A stretch of DNA of 11,882 nt from Candidatus Heimdallarchaeota archaeon. Lineage in GTDB: Archaea; Asgardarchaeota; Heimdallarchaeia; Heimdallarchaeales; Kariarchaeaceae. How positions within the stretch are numbered: position 1 is the first letter of the stretch; each line of letters starts with the position of its first letter. Below are positions 1 to 6,745 of this stretch, piece after piece. The stretch lies in contig DAOUUM010000050.1 in assembly GCA_030668165.1 (NCBI GenBank), positions 1 to 11,882 of the forward strand, in the 5' to 3' direction. The position numbers were made by a program, and so were the translations under genes. The notes beneath the pieces were generated by a model. The model searched no databases. It was not told where the DNA came from and worked only from the letters and a program-made list of their open reading frames with translations.

Positions 1-183
1 CAGGGAAATAATGGCCAAGATACCTGTTAGTAGATCAAATGGAAGATCTGTGACTGCAGCATTGGCATCAAATGTCAAGGTGTCCAGTAGATATAGTAGA
101 CCTAAATATACCATTGGTATAATGGCAAGTATCCAGAATACCATTTTTTGTGTAGCATAGTTTGGATTTTCAAACGTATTCAT
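1..183 (-). CDS. N-terminal fragment of an unidentified membrane protein
   Basis: An open frame reads leftward from an ATG at 181-183 and runs off the window with no stop, giving 61 residues. The protein starts MNTFENPNYATQKM. A hydrophobic segment follows at about residues 14-33 (FWILAIIPMVYLGLLYLL), then a short polar loop containing DTLTFDANAAVTDLP, then the start of a second hydrophobic segment (LLTGILAIISL). This fits an integral membrane protein with its N-terminus outside the first helix. No family motif is visible in the part present, so no function is assigned. A TATA-like stretch lies about 25 bases upstream of the ATG. The gene points away from the ribonucleotide reductase gene, so the two are divergent. 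Confidence 0.55.
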   Translation of the reverse strand, partial: MNTFENPNYATQKMVFWILAIIPMVYLGLLYLLDTLTFDANAAVTDLPFDLLTGILAIISL

Positions 184-205
184 TATTTTTCGGGGTCAAT
201 TATGT

Positions 206-213
206 GTAATAAA
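206..213 (-). promoter_or_regulatory. Possible TATA box of the left-edge membrane protein gene
   Basis: On the minus strand this reads TTTATTAC, about 23-30 bases before the ATG at 183. That spacing suits an archaeal TATA box driving a leaderless or nearly leaderless transcript. In such AT-rich DNA the match is weak support on its own. Confidence 0.25.
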
Positions 214-636
214 GATTTACAACAGATATCGAATATTTTTGAATAATATTTGAAGGATTGATTTTACATTTTAATATAATAATGACACAATCAGAAATCG
301 TAAAAAAGCGCTACCGTATTATATTAGGAGTACACATCTGAAATTGCTAATTTATGATTCAAATAAATTTCATATAAATACTCGATAGTTGATTAGGTGC
401 TATTCTCGTAGGTTTCTGAAATCACAATTCTGTCAAATAGACCCTCAATAACTTATTTTATAGTAGCTAGACAATTCTTCAAAACCCGCGATATTATATT
501 ATTTATCTAGATAATTAGTTAAATATTTTTCACTTATTACAACCCCCCCTAAAGCCTTTTATATCGATTTTACTATATTTTTTACAGAAAGAACAGAGCT
601 GAATTTTTCATTAATTTGTAAATTATTACCAATTAG

Positions 637-646
637 TTTAAAAAAT
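637..646 (+). promoter_or_regulatory. Possible TATA box of the ribonucleotide reductase gene
   Basis: The sequence reads TTTAAAAAAT. Archaeal transcription normally begins about 25 bases downstream, so a start near 666-670 would give a leader of roughly 40 bases. That leader would include the 678-694 dyad and the Shine-Dalgarno sequence at 698-702. Other AT-rich boxes nearby could serve equally well. Confidence 0.3.
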
Positions 647-677
647 CGAGTGTGAATATTCAGTGTACAGGTCAACT

Positions 678-694
678 CTGTAAATTTTTTACAG
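678..694 (+). promoter_or_regulatory. Perfect 7-bp dyad just upstream of the reductase ribosome-binding site
   Basis: CTGTAAA (678-684) and TTTACAG (688-694) are exact reverse complements separated by TTT. As RNA this could form a short hairpin ending four bases before the Shine-Dalgarno sequence. As DNA it could be an operator near the transcription start. The left arm can also pair with TACAG at 666-670 (five base pairs, seven-base loop), so two exclusive hairpins are possible. The dyad is seen directly; the role is inferred. Confidence 0.4.
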
Positions 695-697
695 TTT

Positions 698-702
698 GGA
701 GG
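698..702 (+). promoter_or_regulatory. Shine-Dalgarno sequence supporting a non-ATG start of the reductase
   Basis: GGAGG is a perfect match to the anti-Shine-Dalgarno tail of 16S rRNA. It lies seven bases before the in-frame ATT at 710 and four before the in-frame ATC at 707. No ATG, GTG or TTG occurs in the reading frame between the stop at 653-655 and the GTG at 800. It is therefore the best ribosome-binding site for the frame that encodes the conserved N-terminus. Confidence 0.5.
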
Positions 703-709
703 ATTAATC

Positions 710-3700
710 ATTTCGGATCTAGAAATAACATATAATAATAAAACAGGTATCAAATTTAAAAGGGTTTATACAAAGGAAGGAGTACATCCTTATGAAACAG
801 TGGAATGGGCAACAAGGAATATTCAAGTCACCTCTATGAAGGGTGAAATCATATTTGAACAAAAGGGTGTGGAGTTTCCAAAATCATGGAATCAAAACTC
901 GGTTCAGATAGTAGCCTCCAAGTATTTTCATGGACCCATTAACACAGCCCAACGAGAAACCTCGCTCAAACAACTCATTGATAGAGTGGTTAATACTGTA
1001 AAAAATTGGGGTTTAGAGGGCAGATATTTCGCCTCTCTAGAAGATGCAGATATTTTTGCAGATGAGTTGACTCATGTGGTGCTCAATCAAAATATGGCCT
1101 TTAATTCTCCCGTATGGTTCAACCTTGGAACTTCAGACAAACCACAGGGTTCTGCTTGTCAACCATATCATTCACTTATTAACACCTCAAATGGTTTTAT
1201 TCCAATTGGAGAAATAGTTGAGAAGGAAATGATTGGTCATAAAGTGTTGTCTTTTGATGGGGAAACTGAAATAAGAGCTGTTAAACGTAATGGAAAGAAG
1301 GAAGTCTTCCGTGTGAGCCTTACTGATGGACATTTCATTGAAGTCACAGCAGATCATCTAATACATGCAATCTCAGATAGAAGACAAAACCAACATAATT
1401 GGAAGTTATTGAAAGATGTTAAAGTGGGTGATTACATGCAATATCATTTACAAAATTCATCGATATCGATACCAACTGTATCATCACAAACTGAAATAAG
1501 TGAAATCGCGCTAGTTGGTTGGCTTCAGTCTGATGGGATGGTGGGAGAATATTATACAAGTCCAGCAAGTAAAAAGAAAACAATTGTTATGGAATTCATG
1601 ACGATAAATCAAGACGAAGAAGATTGGGTAATGGAACACTTGAAGAGAATATTTCCAGATAATCATCTAGGGTTTACTCAAGTTGAAAGTTCCATAGATG
1701 AAGGACTTATTGTTGCTCAAAGAATCCGACTTTTTGGAGAAAAGCTCCGAACTTTTGTAGAGAAATATAATCTTTTTAATAAATCAATTAGCTATAGGGT
1801 ACCTGATGTACTATGGACAGCTCCTGATGATATGGTTGTTGCATACCTCAAAAGTTTTTATCAATCTGAGGGATATGTTTCATCTAGTGGTAATTCATCA
1901 AGAATTGGTGTAGCTACAATTTCAAAACAGTGGATGGAAGATATTTCTATTCTTCTAAGTAGGTTTGGTATATATTGTAGATTAAGAGAAAAGGTAGATA
2001 AAAGGGAGAATCGACATAATATATGGGCTATTGATATTCGTAATCAGTCTGAAAGGATAAAATTCGCAAATATTATTGGATTTATTAGTTCAGAGAAAAT
2101 TGAAAAGATGAATCAATTTCTCTATACAGAAAGTGGAAAATCAATCCCAAAAATTGTTGAGCGACGTATAACCTCTATTGAATCAATTGGAATTATGGAT
2201 GTTTATGATATTCAGACTGAAAATGAAACTTATCTAACTAATTCAATACTTGTTCACAATTGTTTTATCAACAGCGTTGAGGATACCATGGAGAGTATTT
2301 TAGAATTGGCCAAAACAGAGGGAATGATTTTCAAGCATGGTAGTGGATCCGGTGTAAATGTCTCAACCCTCAGAGGAAAAGGCGAGGGTTTATCAACTGG
2401 TGGATCTTCAAGTGGACCTCTCTCATTTATGAAGGGTTTGGATGCTTTTGCAGGATCTATCAAATCGGGTGGTAAGACCAGAAGGGCAGCCAAGATGGTA
2501 ATTCTAGACGATTGGCATCCGGATGTTGAAGATTTTATTGATAGCAAGGTTGAGGAAGAGAAGAAAGCTTGGGCTCTCATCGATGCGGGGTATGATCCCT
2601 CATTCACAGGAGAAGCATATAGTTCTATTTTCTTCCAGAATGCAAATCACTCTGTAAGAGTGAGTGATGATTTCATGAATGCTGTTGTGAATAATAAGCA
2701 GTGGGATCTGAAAGCAGTAAAGACAGGAAATAATATGAAAAGGGTGGAAGCTGTCAAGATTCTGGATAAAATTGCTGAGGCAACCCATATTTGTGGAGAT
2801 CCCGGACTTCAGTATTCCAGCACAATTAACAAATGGCACACCTGCAAGAATTCTGGAACGATCAATGCCTCAAATCCATGCAGTGAGTATGTATTCCTGG
2901 ATGATACCGCATGTAATCTGGCATCAATTAACCTGTTAAAATATAGAAACGAGGATCATACGTTTAATGTTGATGAATTTAATCACACAATTGATCTATC
3001 CATCGTAGCCCAGGAGATAATAGTGGGCAATGCATCCTATCCTACGGACAAGATCGAGAATAATAGCCATATATACAGAACTCTAGGACTGGGTTATACC
3101 AATCTTGGGGCACTTCTGATGTCTTTGGGTTATGCATATGATTCTGATAAGGGTAGGAATATTGCAGCGGCCATCACCTCGTTAATGACTGGTCGTGCAT
3201 ATTATCAGAGTGCAAAAATTGCAGAGAATAAGGGTGCATTTGATGGATTTGATGCCAATAAGGAACCAATGATGCAGGTGATGCAGATGCATGCTGATGC
3301 TTCAACTGATCTGAAATCTGAAGGTGTGGATGCAGAACTTATGAAATCAGCAACCTCTATATGGGATGATACCCTAGCACATGGCTGGGAACACGGTTAT
3401 CGCAATGCCCAGGCAACAGTACTCGCCCCCACAGGTTGTTTAGTACCGAATACTTTGATTACTACTGATAAGGGTTTACTCCGCTTGGGAAAGATAGGAA
3501 ATACTCTTGGAGATAAATGGCAAGACATTGATCTAAGTGTATTAACTGATGAGGGACCAAAGAAATCCACTAAATTCTTTGTGAATGGTAGTGAATTGAC
3601 CAGAAAAATAGTAACCTCTGCTGGTTATGAAATTCAGGGAACTTATACACACAGGATTAAAGTGGTGGATAAAGAGACTAATGAATGGAAATGGAAGAGA

Positions 3701-5809
3701 TTGGGTGATATTAAAAAGGATGATATCCTGCCCATTGCACTTGAACAGATGATTGGATCTCCAAAACATATCTCACTTCCTTCACTTGGCGATCTACATT
3801 GGAATGCTGATTTTAATACCATTGTTCCAATAGAAGTTAATGAAAACCTTTCTGAACTCTTAGGATATTATATGGGAGATGGAAGTCTACATGCCAAAGG
3901 TTTACGTTTTTGTGTTTCAAATGATGATTTAGATGTGGTAGATCGGCTAAATTATCTCATCAGGGACTTATTCAATAGAAATACACGAGTTGAACAAAGA
4001 GAAGGATACTTTGAGGTTAGTATCAACTCCACAGCCCTTACAATATGGTGGGATGCCTGTGGATTTTCTAAACTGAAACCAACAGATGAACATACTGGAA
4101 AGGGTTATGTTCCATATATACCAGATTCAATTCTAGAAACAAATGATCCAAATATCTATGGAGCATTTTTACGAGGATTATTCGAAGCTGATGGAACAAT
4201 AATTGAAAACGTTCCCTCAGTCAGTACAGCACATGAACGTTTTGCTAGAGAAGTAAAGACGTTATTGCTTATTTTGGGCATTCCAACTTCAACAAAAATC
4301 GATATTCCTTATGGAAATCATCTAGGTAAACTAAGTGTTTATGCAATTAGACTTCGTAATAAATCATACAATTTACCCTTCCTTGACAAAATTGGATTTA
4401 TTAGCGAGAGAAAAGATGCTCGTGTTTCAAGAGAGATTAGTGAGAGAAGTCAGAGATATGATAGAATACCGATGACAAAGAATATGGCTGATATTGTAGT
4501 GCCTCTTGGGCATCGAGCAAGAAGAAATGTTCTCAGTGCCATCCGTTTAAATAATGCTGTCCCTCGAGCTCAAATCCAAAAACTATATGAAGAAACTGAG
4601 GATGAAATATTAGGTCAATCCTTGAAGTATTTCTATGATACAGTAGACCAAAATACTGATGGAGGAGAGCAATTCACTTTTGATCTTTCAGTTCCATCCA
4701 ATGTGACATATGTAGCAAATGGATTCATCAGCCATAACACAATCTCATTCATGATGAATGCAGATACCACCGGAATCGAACCCGAGGTTGCTCTTGTTAA
4801 ATTCAAAAAATTAGTCGGTGGTGGTTACATGAAGATTGTAAATAATACCATTCCACTGGCACTAAAGAAACTGGGATATTCAGCTGGTAGCATTGAGAAA
4901 ATCATTGCCTACATTGATGAGAAGCAATGTGTTGAGGGATGTGCACAGATCAAAAAAGAGCATCTAAATATTTTTGATACCTCGATCAAGCCACAGAATG
5001 CAACCAGGTTCATACATCACATGGGACATATCAAGATGATGAGTGCAGTTCAACCATTTCTATCTGGTGCCATATCCAAGACTGTGAATATGCCCGAGGA
5101 TTGTACTGTTGAGGATATTGCCAGTGCATATATTGCTGGTTGGGAATATGGACTCAAAGCAGTGGCCATCTATCGTGATAATTCCAAGAGATTACAACCT
5201 CTGGTCACCAAGGATGAGAGCAAGGTTGAGAAGGAAGTTCGAACCGAGATAATTGAGGTGGCTGGACCTGTCAGACATAGATTACCCAATACTAGAAACT
5301 CAAGAATTCATAAATTTGAGGTGGATGATCATGAGGGATACCTGATCGTTGGTCTCTACAAGGACGGCCTACCAGGAGAGTTATTCATCAAGATGTCCAA
5401 GCAGGGATCAACCCTGGGTGGAGTGATGGACTCGCTTGCCGTGCTGGTCTCAATGAGTCTGCAGTATGGAGTTCCACTATCAGTATTAGTCAGAAAATTC
5501 ATACATTCCAAATTCGAACCATCAGGAATGACCCAGAATCCCAAGATACCAATTGCTTCCTCTATAATTGATTATATCTTCAGATGGCTGGCACTTGAAT
5601 TCCTGCCAGAGGATGAGAGACCTGGAGTGATTGATTACACCCAGATTGAGGAACAACCTGAGACCAGGAAGAAAACTGGTATCAACAAGAATAGTGGGGA
5701 TGTTTTCCTTGGGGATAATCGTATCTGCAGCCAGTGTGGAGCCATAGCAGTCAGATCCGGATCTTGCTATGCATGTCCCGAATGTGGAACCACCAGTGGA
5801 TGTAGTTAA
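710..5809 (+). CDS. nrdJ: Vitamin B12-dependent (class II) ribonucleotide reductase with two inteins
   Basis: Reduces ribonucleotides to deoxyribonucleotides using adenosylcobalamin. Translated from 710 it is 1699 residues; removing inteins at 150-517 and 910-1343 leaves an enzyme of about 897 residues. Exteins show FNSPVWFN, GSGSGVN, the N-P-C-S-E motif (N722, thiyl Cys724, Glu726), Cys735 eleven residues later, and APTG/TISFMM. The redox partner cysteine is Cys518, the residue right after intein 1. A TSCPD-type domain follows at about 1518-1625, and the tail is cysteine-rich (Cys1673, 1676, 1686, 1689, 1692, 1698), resembling a zinc ribbon. Start choice: the first canonical codon is GTG at 800, but the family-conserved stretch KRVYTKEGVHPYETVEW begins upstream of it and no ATG, GTG or TTG lies in frame there. 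ATT at 710, behind GGAGG, is proposed. Identity is very sure; the start is tentative. Confidence 0.95.
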   Translation: MSDLEITYNNKTGIKFKRVYTKEGVHPYETVEWATRNIQVTSMKGEIIFEQKGVEFPKSWNQNSVQIVASKYFHGPINTAQRETSLKQLIDRVVNTVKNWGLEGRYFASLEDADIFADELTHVVLNQNMAFNSPVWFNLGTSDKPQGSACQPYHSLINTSNGFIPIGEIVEKEMIGHKVLSFDGETEIRAVKRNGKKEVFRVSLTDGHFIEVTADHLIHAISDRRQNQHNWKLLKDVKVGDYMQYHLQNSSISIPTVSSQTEISEIALVGWLQSDGMVGEYYTSPASKKKTIVMEFMTINQDEEDWVMEHLKRIFPDNHLGFTQVESSIDEGLIVAQRIRLFGEKLRTFVEKYNLFNKSISYRVPDVLWTAPDDMVVAYLKSFYQSEGYVSSSGNSSRIGVATISKQWMEDISILLSRFGIYCRLREKVDKRENRHNIWAIDIRNQSERIKFANIIGFISSEKIEKMNQFLYTESGKSIPKIVERRITSIESIGIMDVYDIQTENETYLTNSILVHNCFINSVEDTMESILELAKTEGMIFKHGSGSGVNVSTLRGKGEGLSTGGSSSGPLSFMKGLDAFAGSIKSGGKTRRAAKMVILDDWHPDVEDFIDSKVEEEKKAWALIDAGYDPSFTGEAYSSIFFQNANHSVRVSDDFMNAVVNNKQWDLKAVKTGNNMKRVEAVKILDKIAEATHICGDPGLQYSSTINKWHTCKNSGTINASNPCSEYVFLDDTACNLASINLLKYRNEDHTFNVDEFNHTIDLSIVAQEIIVGNASYPTDKIENNSHIYRTLGLGYTNLGALLMSLGYAYDSDKGRNIAAAITSLMTGRAYYQSAKIAENKGAFDGFDANKEPMMQVMQMHADASTDLKSEGVDAELMKSATSIWDDTLAHGWEHGYRNAQATVLAPTGCLVPNTLITTDKGLLRLGKIGNTLGDKWQDIDLSVLTDEGPKKSTKFFVNGSELTRKIVTSAGYEIQGTYTHRIKVVDKETNEWKWKRLGDIKKDDILPIALEQMIGSPKHISLPSLGDLHWNADFNTIVPIEVNENLSELLGYYMGDGSLHAKGLRFCVSNDDLDVVDRLNYLIRDLFNRNTRVEQREGYFEVSINSTALTIWWDACGFSKLKPTDEHTGKGYVPYIPDSILETNDPNIYGAFLRGLFEADGTIIENVPSVSTAHERFAREVKTLLLILGIPTSTKIDIPYGNHLGKLSVYAIRLRNKSYNLPFLDKIGFISERKDARVSREISERSQRYDRIPMTKNMADIVVPLGHRARRNVLSAIRLNNAVPRAQIQKLYEETEDEILGQSLKYFYDTVDQNTDGGEQFTFDLSVPSNVTYVANGFISHNTISFMMNADTTGIEPEVALVKFKKLVGGGYMKIVNNTIPLALKKLGYSAGSIEKIIAYIDEKQCVEGCAQIKKEHLNIFDTSIKPQNATRFIHHMGHIKMMSAVQPFLSGAISKTVNMPEDCTVEDIASAYIAGWEYGLKAVAIYRDNSKRLQPLVTKDESKVEKEVRTEIIEVAGPVRHRLPNTRNSRIHKFEVDDHEGYLIVGLYKDGLPGELFIKMSKQGSTLGGVMDSLAVLVSMSLQYGVPLSVLVRKFIHSKFEPSGMTQNPKIPIASSIIDYIFRWLALEFLPEDERPGVIDYTQIEEQPETRKKTGINKNSGDVFLGDNRICSQCGAIAVRSGSCYACPECGTTSGCS
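1157..2260 (+). mobile_element. Intein 1 of the ribonucleotide reductase, with LAGLIDADG endonuclease
   Basis: An in-frame insertion of 368 residues (150-517) splits the conserved SACFINSVEDTM segment of the reductase. It begins with Cys150 in the block A context CQPYHSLINTSNGFIPIGE. Block B has the T-x-x-H motif (Thr213, His216). It ends in VHN (His516, Asn517), followed by Cys518 as the +1 nucleophile. Two LAGLIDADG-type motifs are present: LVGWLQSDG at 268-276, and YLKSFYQSEG at 379-388, where Glu replaces the usual Asp. All residues needed for protein splicing are visible. The endonuclease may be active, but the Glu makes this less certain. The insert looks more AT-rich than the flanking exteins. 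Boundaries follow from motif positions and extein continuity. Confidence 0.93.
3437..4738 (+). mobile_element. Intein 2 of the ribonucleotide reductase, with LAGLIDADG endonuclease
   Basis: An in-frame insertion of 434 residues (910-1343) interrupts the conserved APTG-T loop of the reductase. It starts at Cys910 (CLVPNTLITTDKGLLRLGKI) and has a block B T-x-x-H (Thr978, His981). It ends in ISHN (His1342, Asn1343), with Thr1344 as the +1 residue. Two well-kept LAGLIDADG motifs, LLGYYMGDG at 1050-1058 and FLRGLFEADG at 1153-1162, each retain the catalytic Asp. This intein therefore looks competent for both splicing and homing. Its +1 residue (Thr) differs from that of intein 1 (Cys), and the two share little sequence beyond family motifs, so they look like independent acquisitions rather than a duplication. 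Confidence 0.93.
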
Positions 5810-5856
5810 TATTATAAATATCAAATATAATCTAATTTTCATTAAATTTGAGAATT

Positions 5857-5939
5857 ATAGCTAGCTATCGAGATTTTTGAATATGTGTTTTGATAGAATG
5901 ACTAAAACTTTGATCTTTCGAATGGAAATGTGTCGATAG
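5857..5939. repeat. Palindrome and inverted repeat downstream of the reductase
   Basis: ATAGCTAGCTAT at 5857-5868 is a perfect 12-base palindrome. CTATCGA at 5865-5871 is the exact reverse complement of TCGATAG at 5933-5939, and the second arm runs straight into seven T at 5940-5946. Archaeal termination usually relies on a U-tract, so 5940-5946 could end the reductase transcript, but the 61-base loop makes a terminator hairpin doubtful. An operator for the next gene is another possibility. Confidence 0.25.
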
Positions 5940-5940
5940 T

Positions 5941-5950
5941 TTTTTTATTA
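5941..5950 (+). promoter_or_regulatory. Possible TATA box for the hypothetical gene at 5970
   Basis: TTTTTTATTA is centred about 24 bases before the ATG at 5970, the spacing expected for a leaderless archaeal transcript. No Shine-Dalgarno sequence precedes either ATG (5958 or 5970). This spacing favours 5970 as the true start. The same T-run could instead act as a terminator for the reductase. Confidence 0.3.
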
Positions 5951-5969
5951 TTTCATAATGATCCAAATC

Positions 5970-6410
5970 ATGTCTGAGGAAGAAATAAGGAAGGAATTCA
6001 AAAAGTATTATCTCGATACCTTATACATTGAAGAAGAGACACAAAATGAATTCAAAAATTGTGTGAAAATGGCGCAATATGGCGTTAAAAGTCTTGGATT
6101 GTCAGAACAAGAGGTAATTGAAACTTACAATGACCTGATGGGTGAGATAGCTTTCTTGGAAGGAGAGTTTTCAAAGTATTTCGAAACTAAGGTCCTTCAG
6201 GATACAGAAGATATTGAAGGACCGATAGAGGCCTATGATTTTATTCTAAAACTTTTTACAGATGTCAAAAACATATGGGAACTTGACGAAAATCAGACAA
6301 TAGTTAAACTCATCCAACGATCTAAATCGATCACCAAGAAGCCAAATGTATATGAAATTTGGGATAATCTCTTTGAAATTGCATCCAAGGATAATATTGA
6401 ATTTTCTTGA
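5970..6410 (+). CDS. Hypothetical protein, first part of a probable frameshifted gene
   Basis: No family was recognised. The frame is open from ATG at 5958, but the second ATG at 5970 is preferred because of the TATA spacing and the typical N-terminus MSEEEIRKEFKKYYLDTLY. The 146-residue product is acidic and looks almost wholly alpha-helical, with no cysteine cluster, signal peptide or membrane segment. It stops at TGA 6408-6410. Directly after this stop, the +1 frame continues with another 70 protein-like residues, so this is probably the N-terminal two thirds of a protein of about 217 residues. The break lies in a run of T (TTTTCTTGA). An indel, a sequencing error or programmed +1 frameshifting could all explain it. 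It may also be a free-standing protein. Confidence 0.55.
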   Translation: MSEEEIRKEFKKYYLDTLYIEEETQNEFKNCVKMAQYGVKSLGLSEQEVIETYNDLMGEIAFLEGEFSKYFETKVLQDTEDIEGPIEAYDFILKLFTDVKNIWELDENQTIVKLIQRSKSITKKPNVYEIWDNLFEIASKDNIEFS

Positions 6411-6621
6411 TTATTTAACTGAAAATGATGATGATAAGAAAAAGTATGGCAAAAATGAATTTCAAAGCAGAAATCAGGTAACTGTAACTATAAGAAAGGG
6501 AACTTATGCAGGAATGCTAATTTCAGAAGACAATATGTATCACAGGGTTGATTTTTTGAAGTTAGAAAGTATTAAGCAAAGAATCTATGGTAAACTAGAT
6601 TTATTGAATATATACAAATAA
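6346..6621 (+). CDS. Hypothetical protein, probable second part of the frameshifted gene
   Basis: The frame opens at ATG 6346 and overlaps the previous gene by 65 bases in the +1 frame. The first 20 or so residues are only an out-of-frame reading of the upstream gene, so that ATG is unlikely to be a real start. The credible part begins near 6406 with LDYLTENDDDKKKYGKNEF and continues with RNQVTVTIRKGTYAGMLISE. It ends IYGKLDLLNIYK before TAA at 6619-6621. This section reads as a mixed strand-helix domain and has no Shine-Dalgarno sequence or promoter of its own. I read it as the C-terminal part of the gene starting at 5970, reached by a +1 shift near 6402-6408. No family was recognised. Confidence 0.4.
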   Translation: MYMKFGIISLKLHPRIILNFLDYLTENDDDKKKYGKNEFQSRNQVTVTIRKGTYAGMLISEDNMYHRVDFLKLESIKQRIYGKLDLLNIYK

Positions 6622-6670
6622 ATGCGAGTGAGTACAGAATTATTGAGAGTATTAGATTAATTAAATGAAA

Positions 6671-6676
6671 TTTTTT
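6671..6676 (+). terminator. Possible U-tract terminator after the hypothetical gene
   Basis: Six consecutive T lie about 50 bases after the stop codon at 6621. The next gene is on the opposite strand, so a terminator is expected in 6622-6745. The run is short and has no supporting stem. Confidence 0.25.
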
Positions 6677-6745
6677 ACTGAAAAATATTAAATGAGATTT
6701 ATTACAAAGAGGAGTTATATTGTATCTAATAATTATTTGTAGTAC

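Larger units (their letters stand above)
184..709. other. Long non-coding stretch upstream of the ribonucleotide reductase gene
   Basis: No convincing gene was found. The only sizeable frame, on the minus strand around 559-753, overlaps the reductase N-terminus in antisense and resembles no protein family. The region is very AT-rich, with a run of seven C at 543-549. An 11-base direct repeat, ATTTTTTACAG, occurs at 577-587 and 684-694. Its last bases, TACAG, also occur at 666-670, and the complement CTGTA occurs at 678-682. The promoter, leader and ribosome-binding site of the reductase are expected in the last ~80 bases. No tRNA, cobalamin riboswitch core or CRISPR repeat was recognised. Confidence 0.5.

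Noticed and set aside
184..709. A cobalamin riboswitch upstream of the B12-dependent reductase
   Set aside because: No conserved B12-box-like core or multi-helix fold could be seen in this AT-rich region; the only clear structure is the small dyad at 678-694.
559..753. A 64-residue minus-strand frame upstream of and antisense to the reductase
   Set aside because: It overlaps the coding sequence for the reductase N-terminus, has no promoter or ribosome-binding site of note and resembles no family; its composition looks like chance.
792..839. ATG at 792 with AAGGAAGGAG upstream as start of a short leader peptide (15 codons)
   Set aside because: The apparent Shine-Dalgarno sequence encodes the conserved Lys-Glu-Gly of the reductase N-terminus, so the short frame is most simply a coincidence inside the gene.
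2254..2607. A 117-residue minus-strand frame inside the reductase
   Set aside because: It is antisense to highly conserved reductase sequence and looks like a shadow of it.
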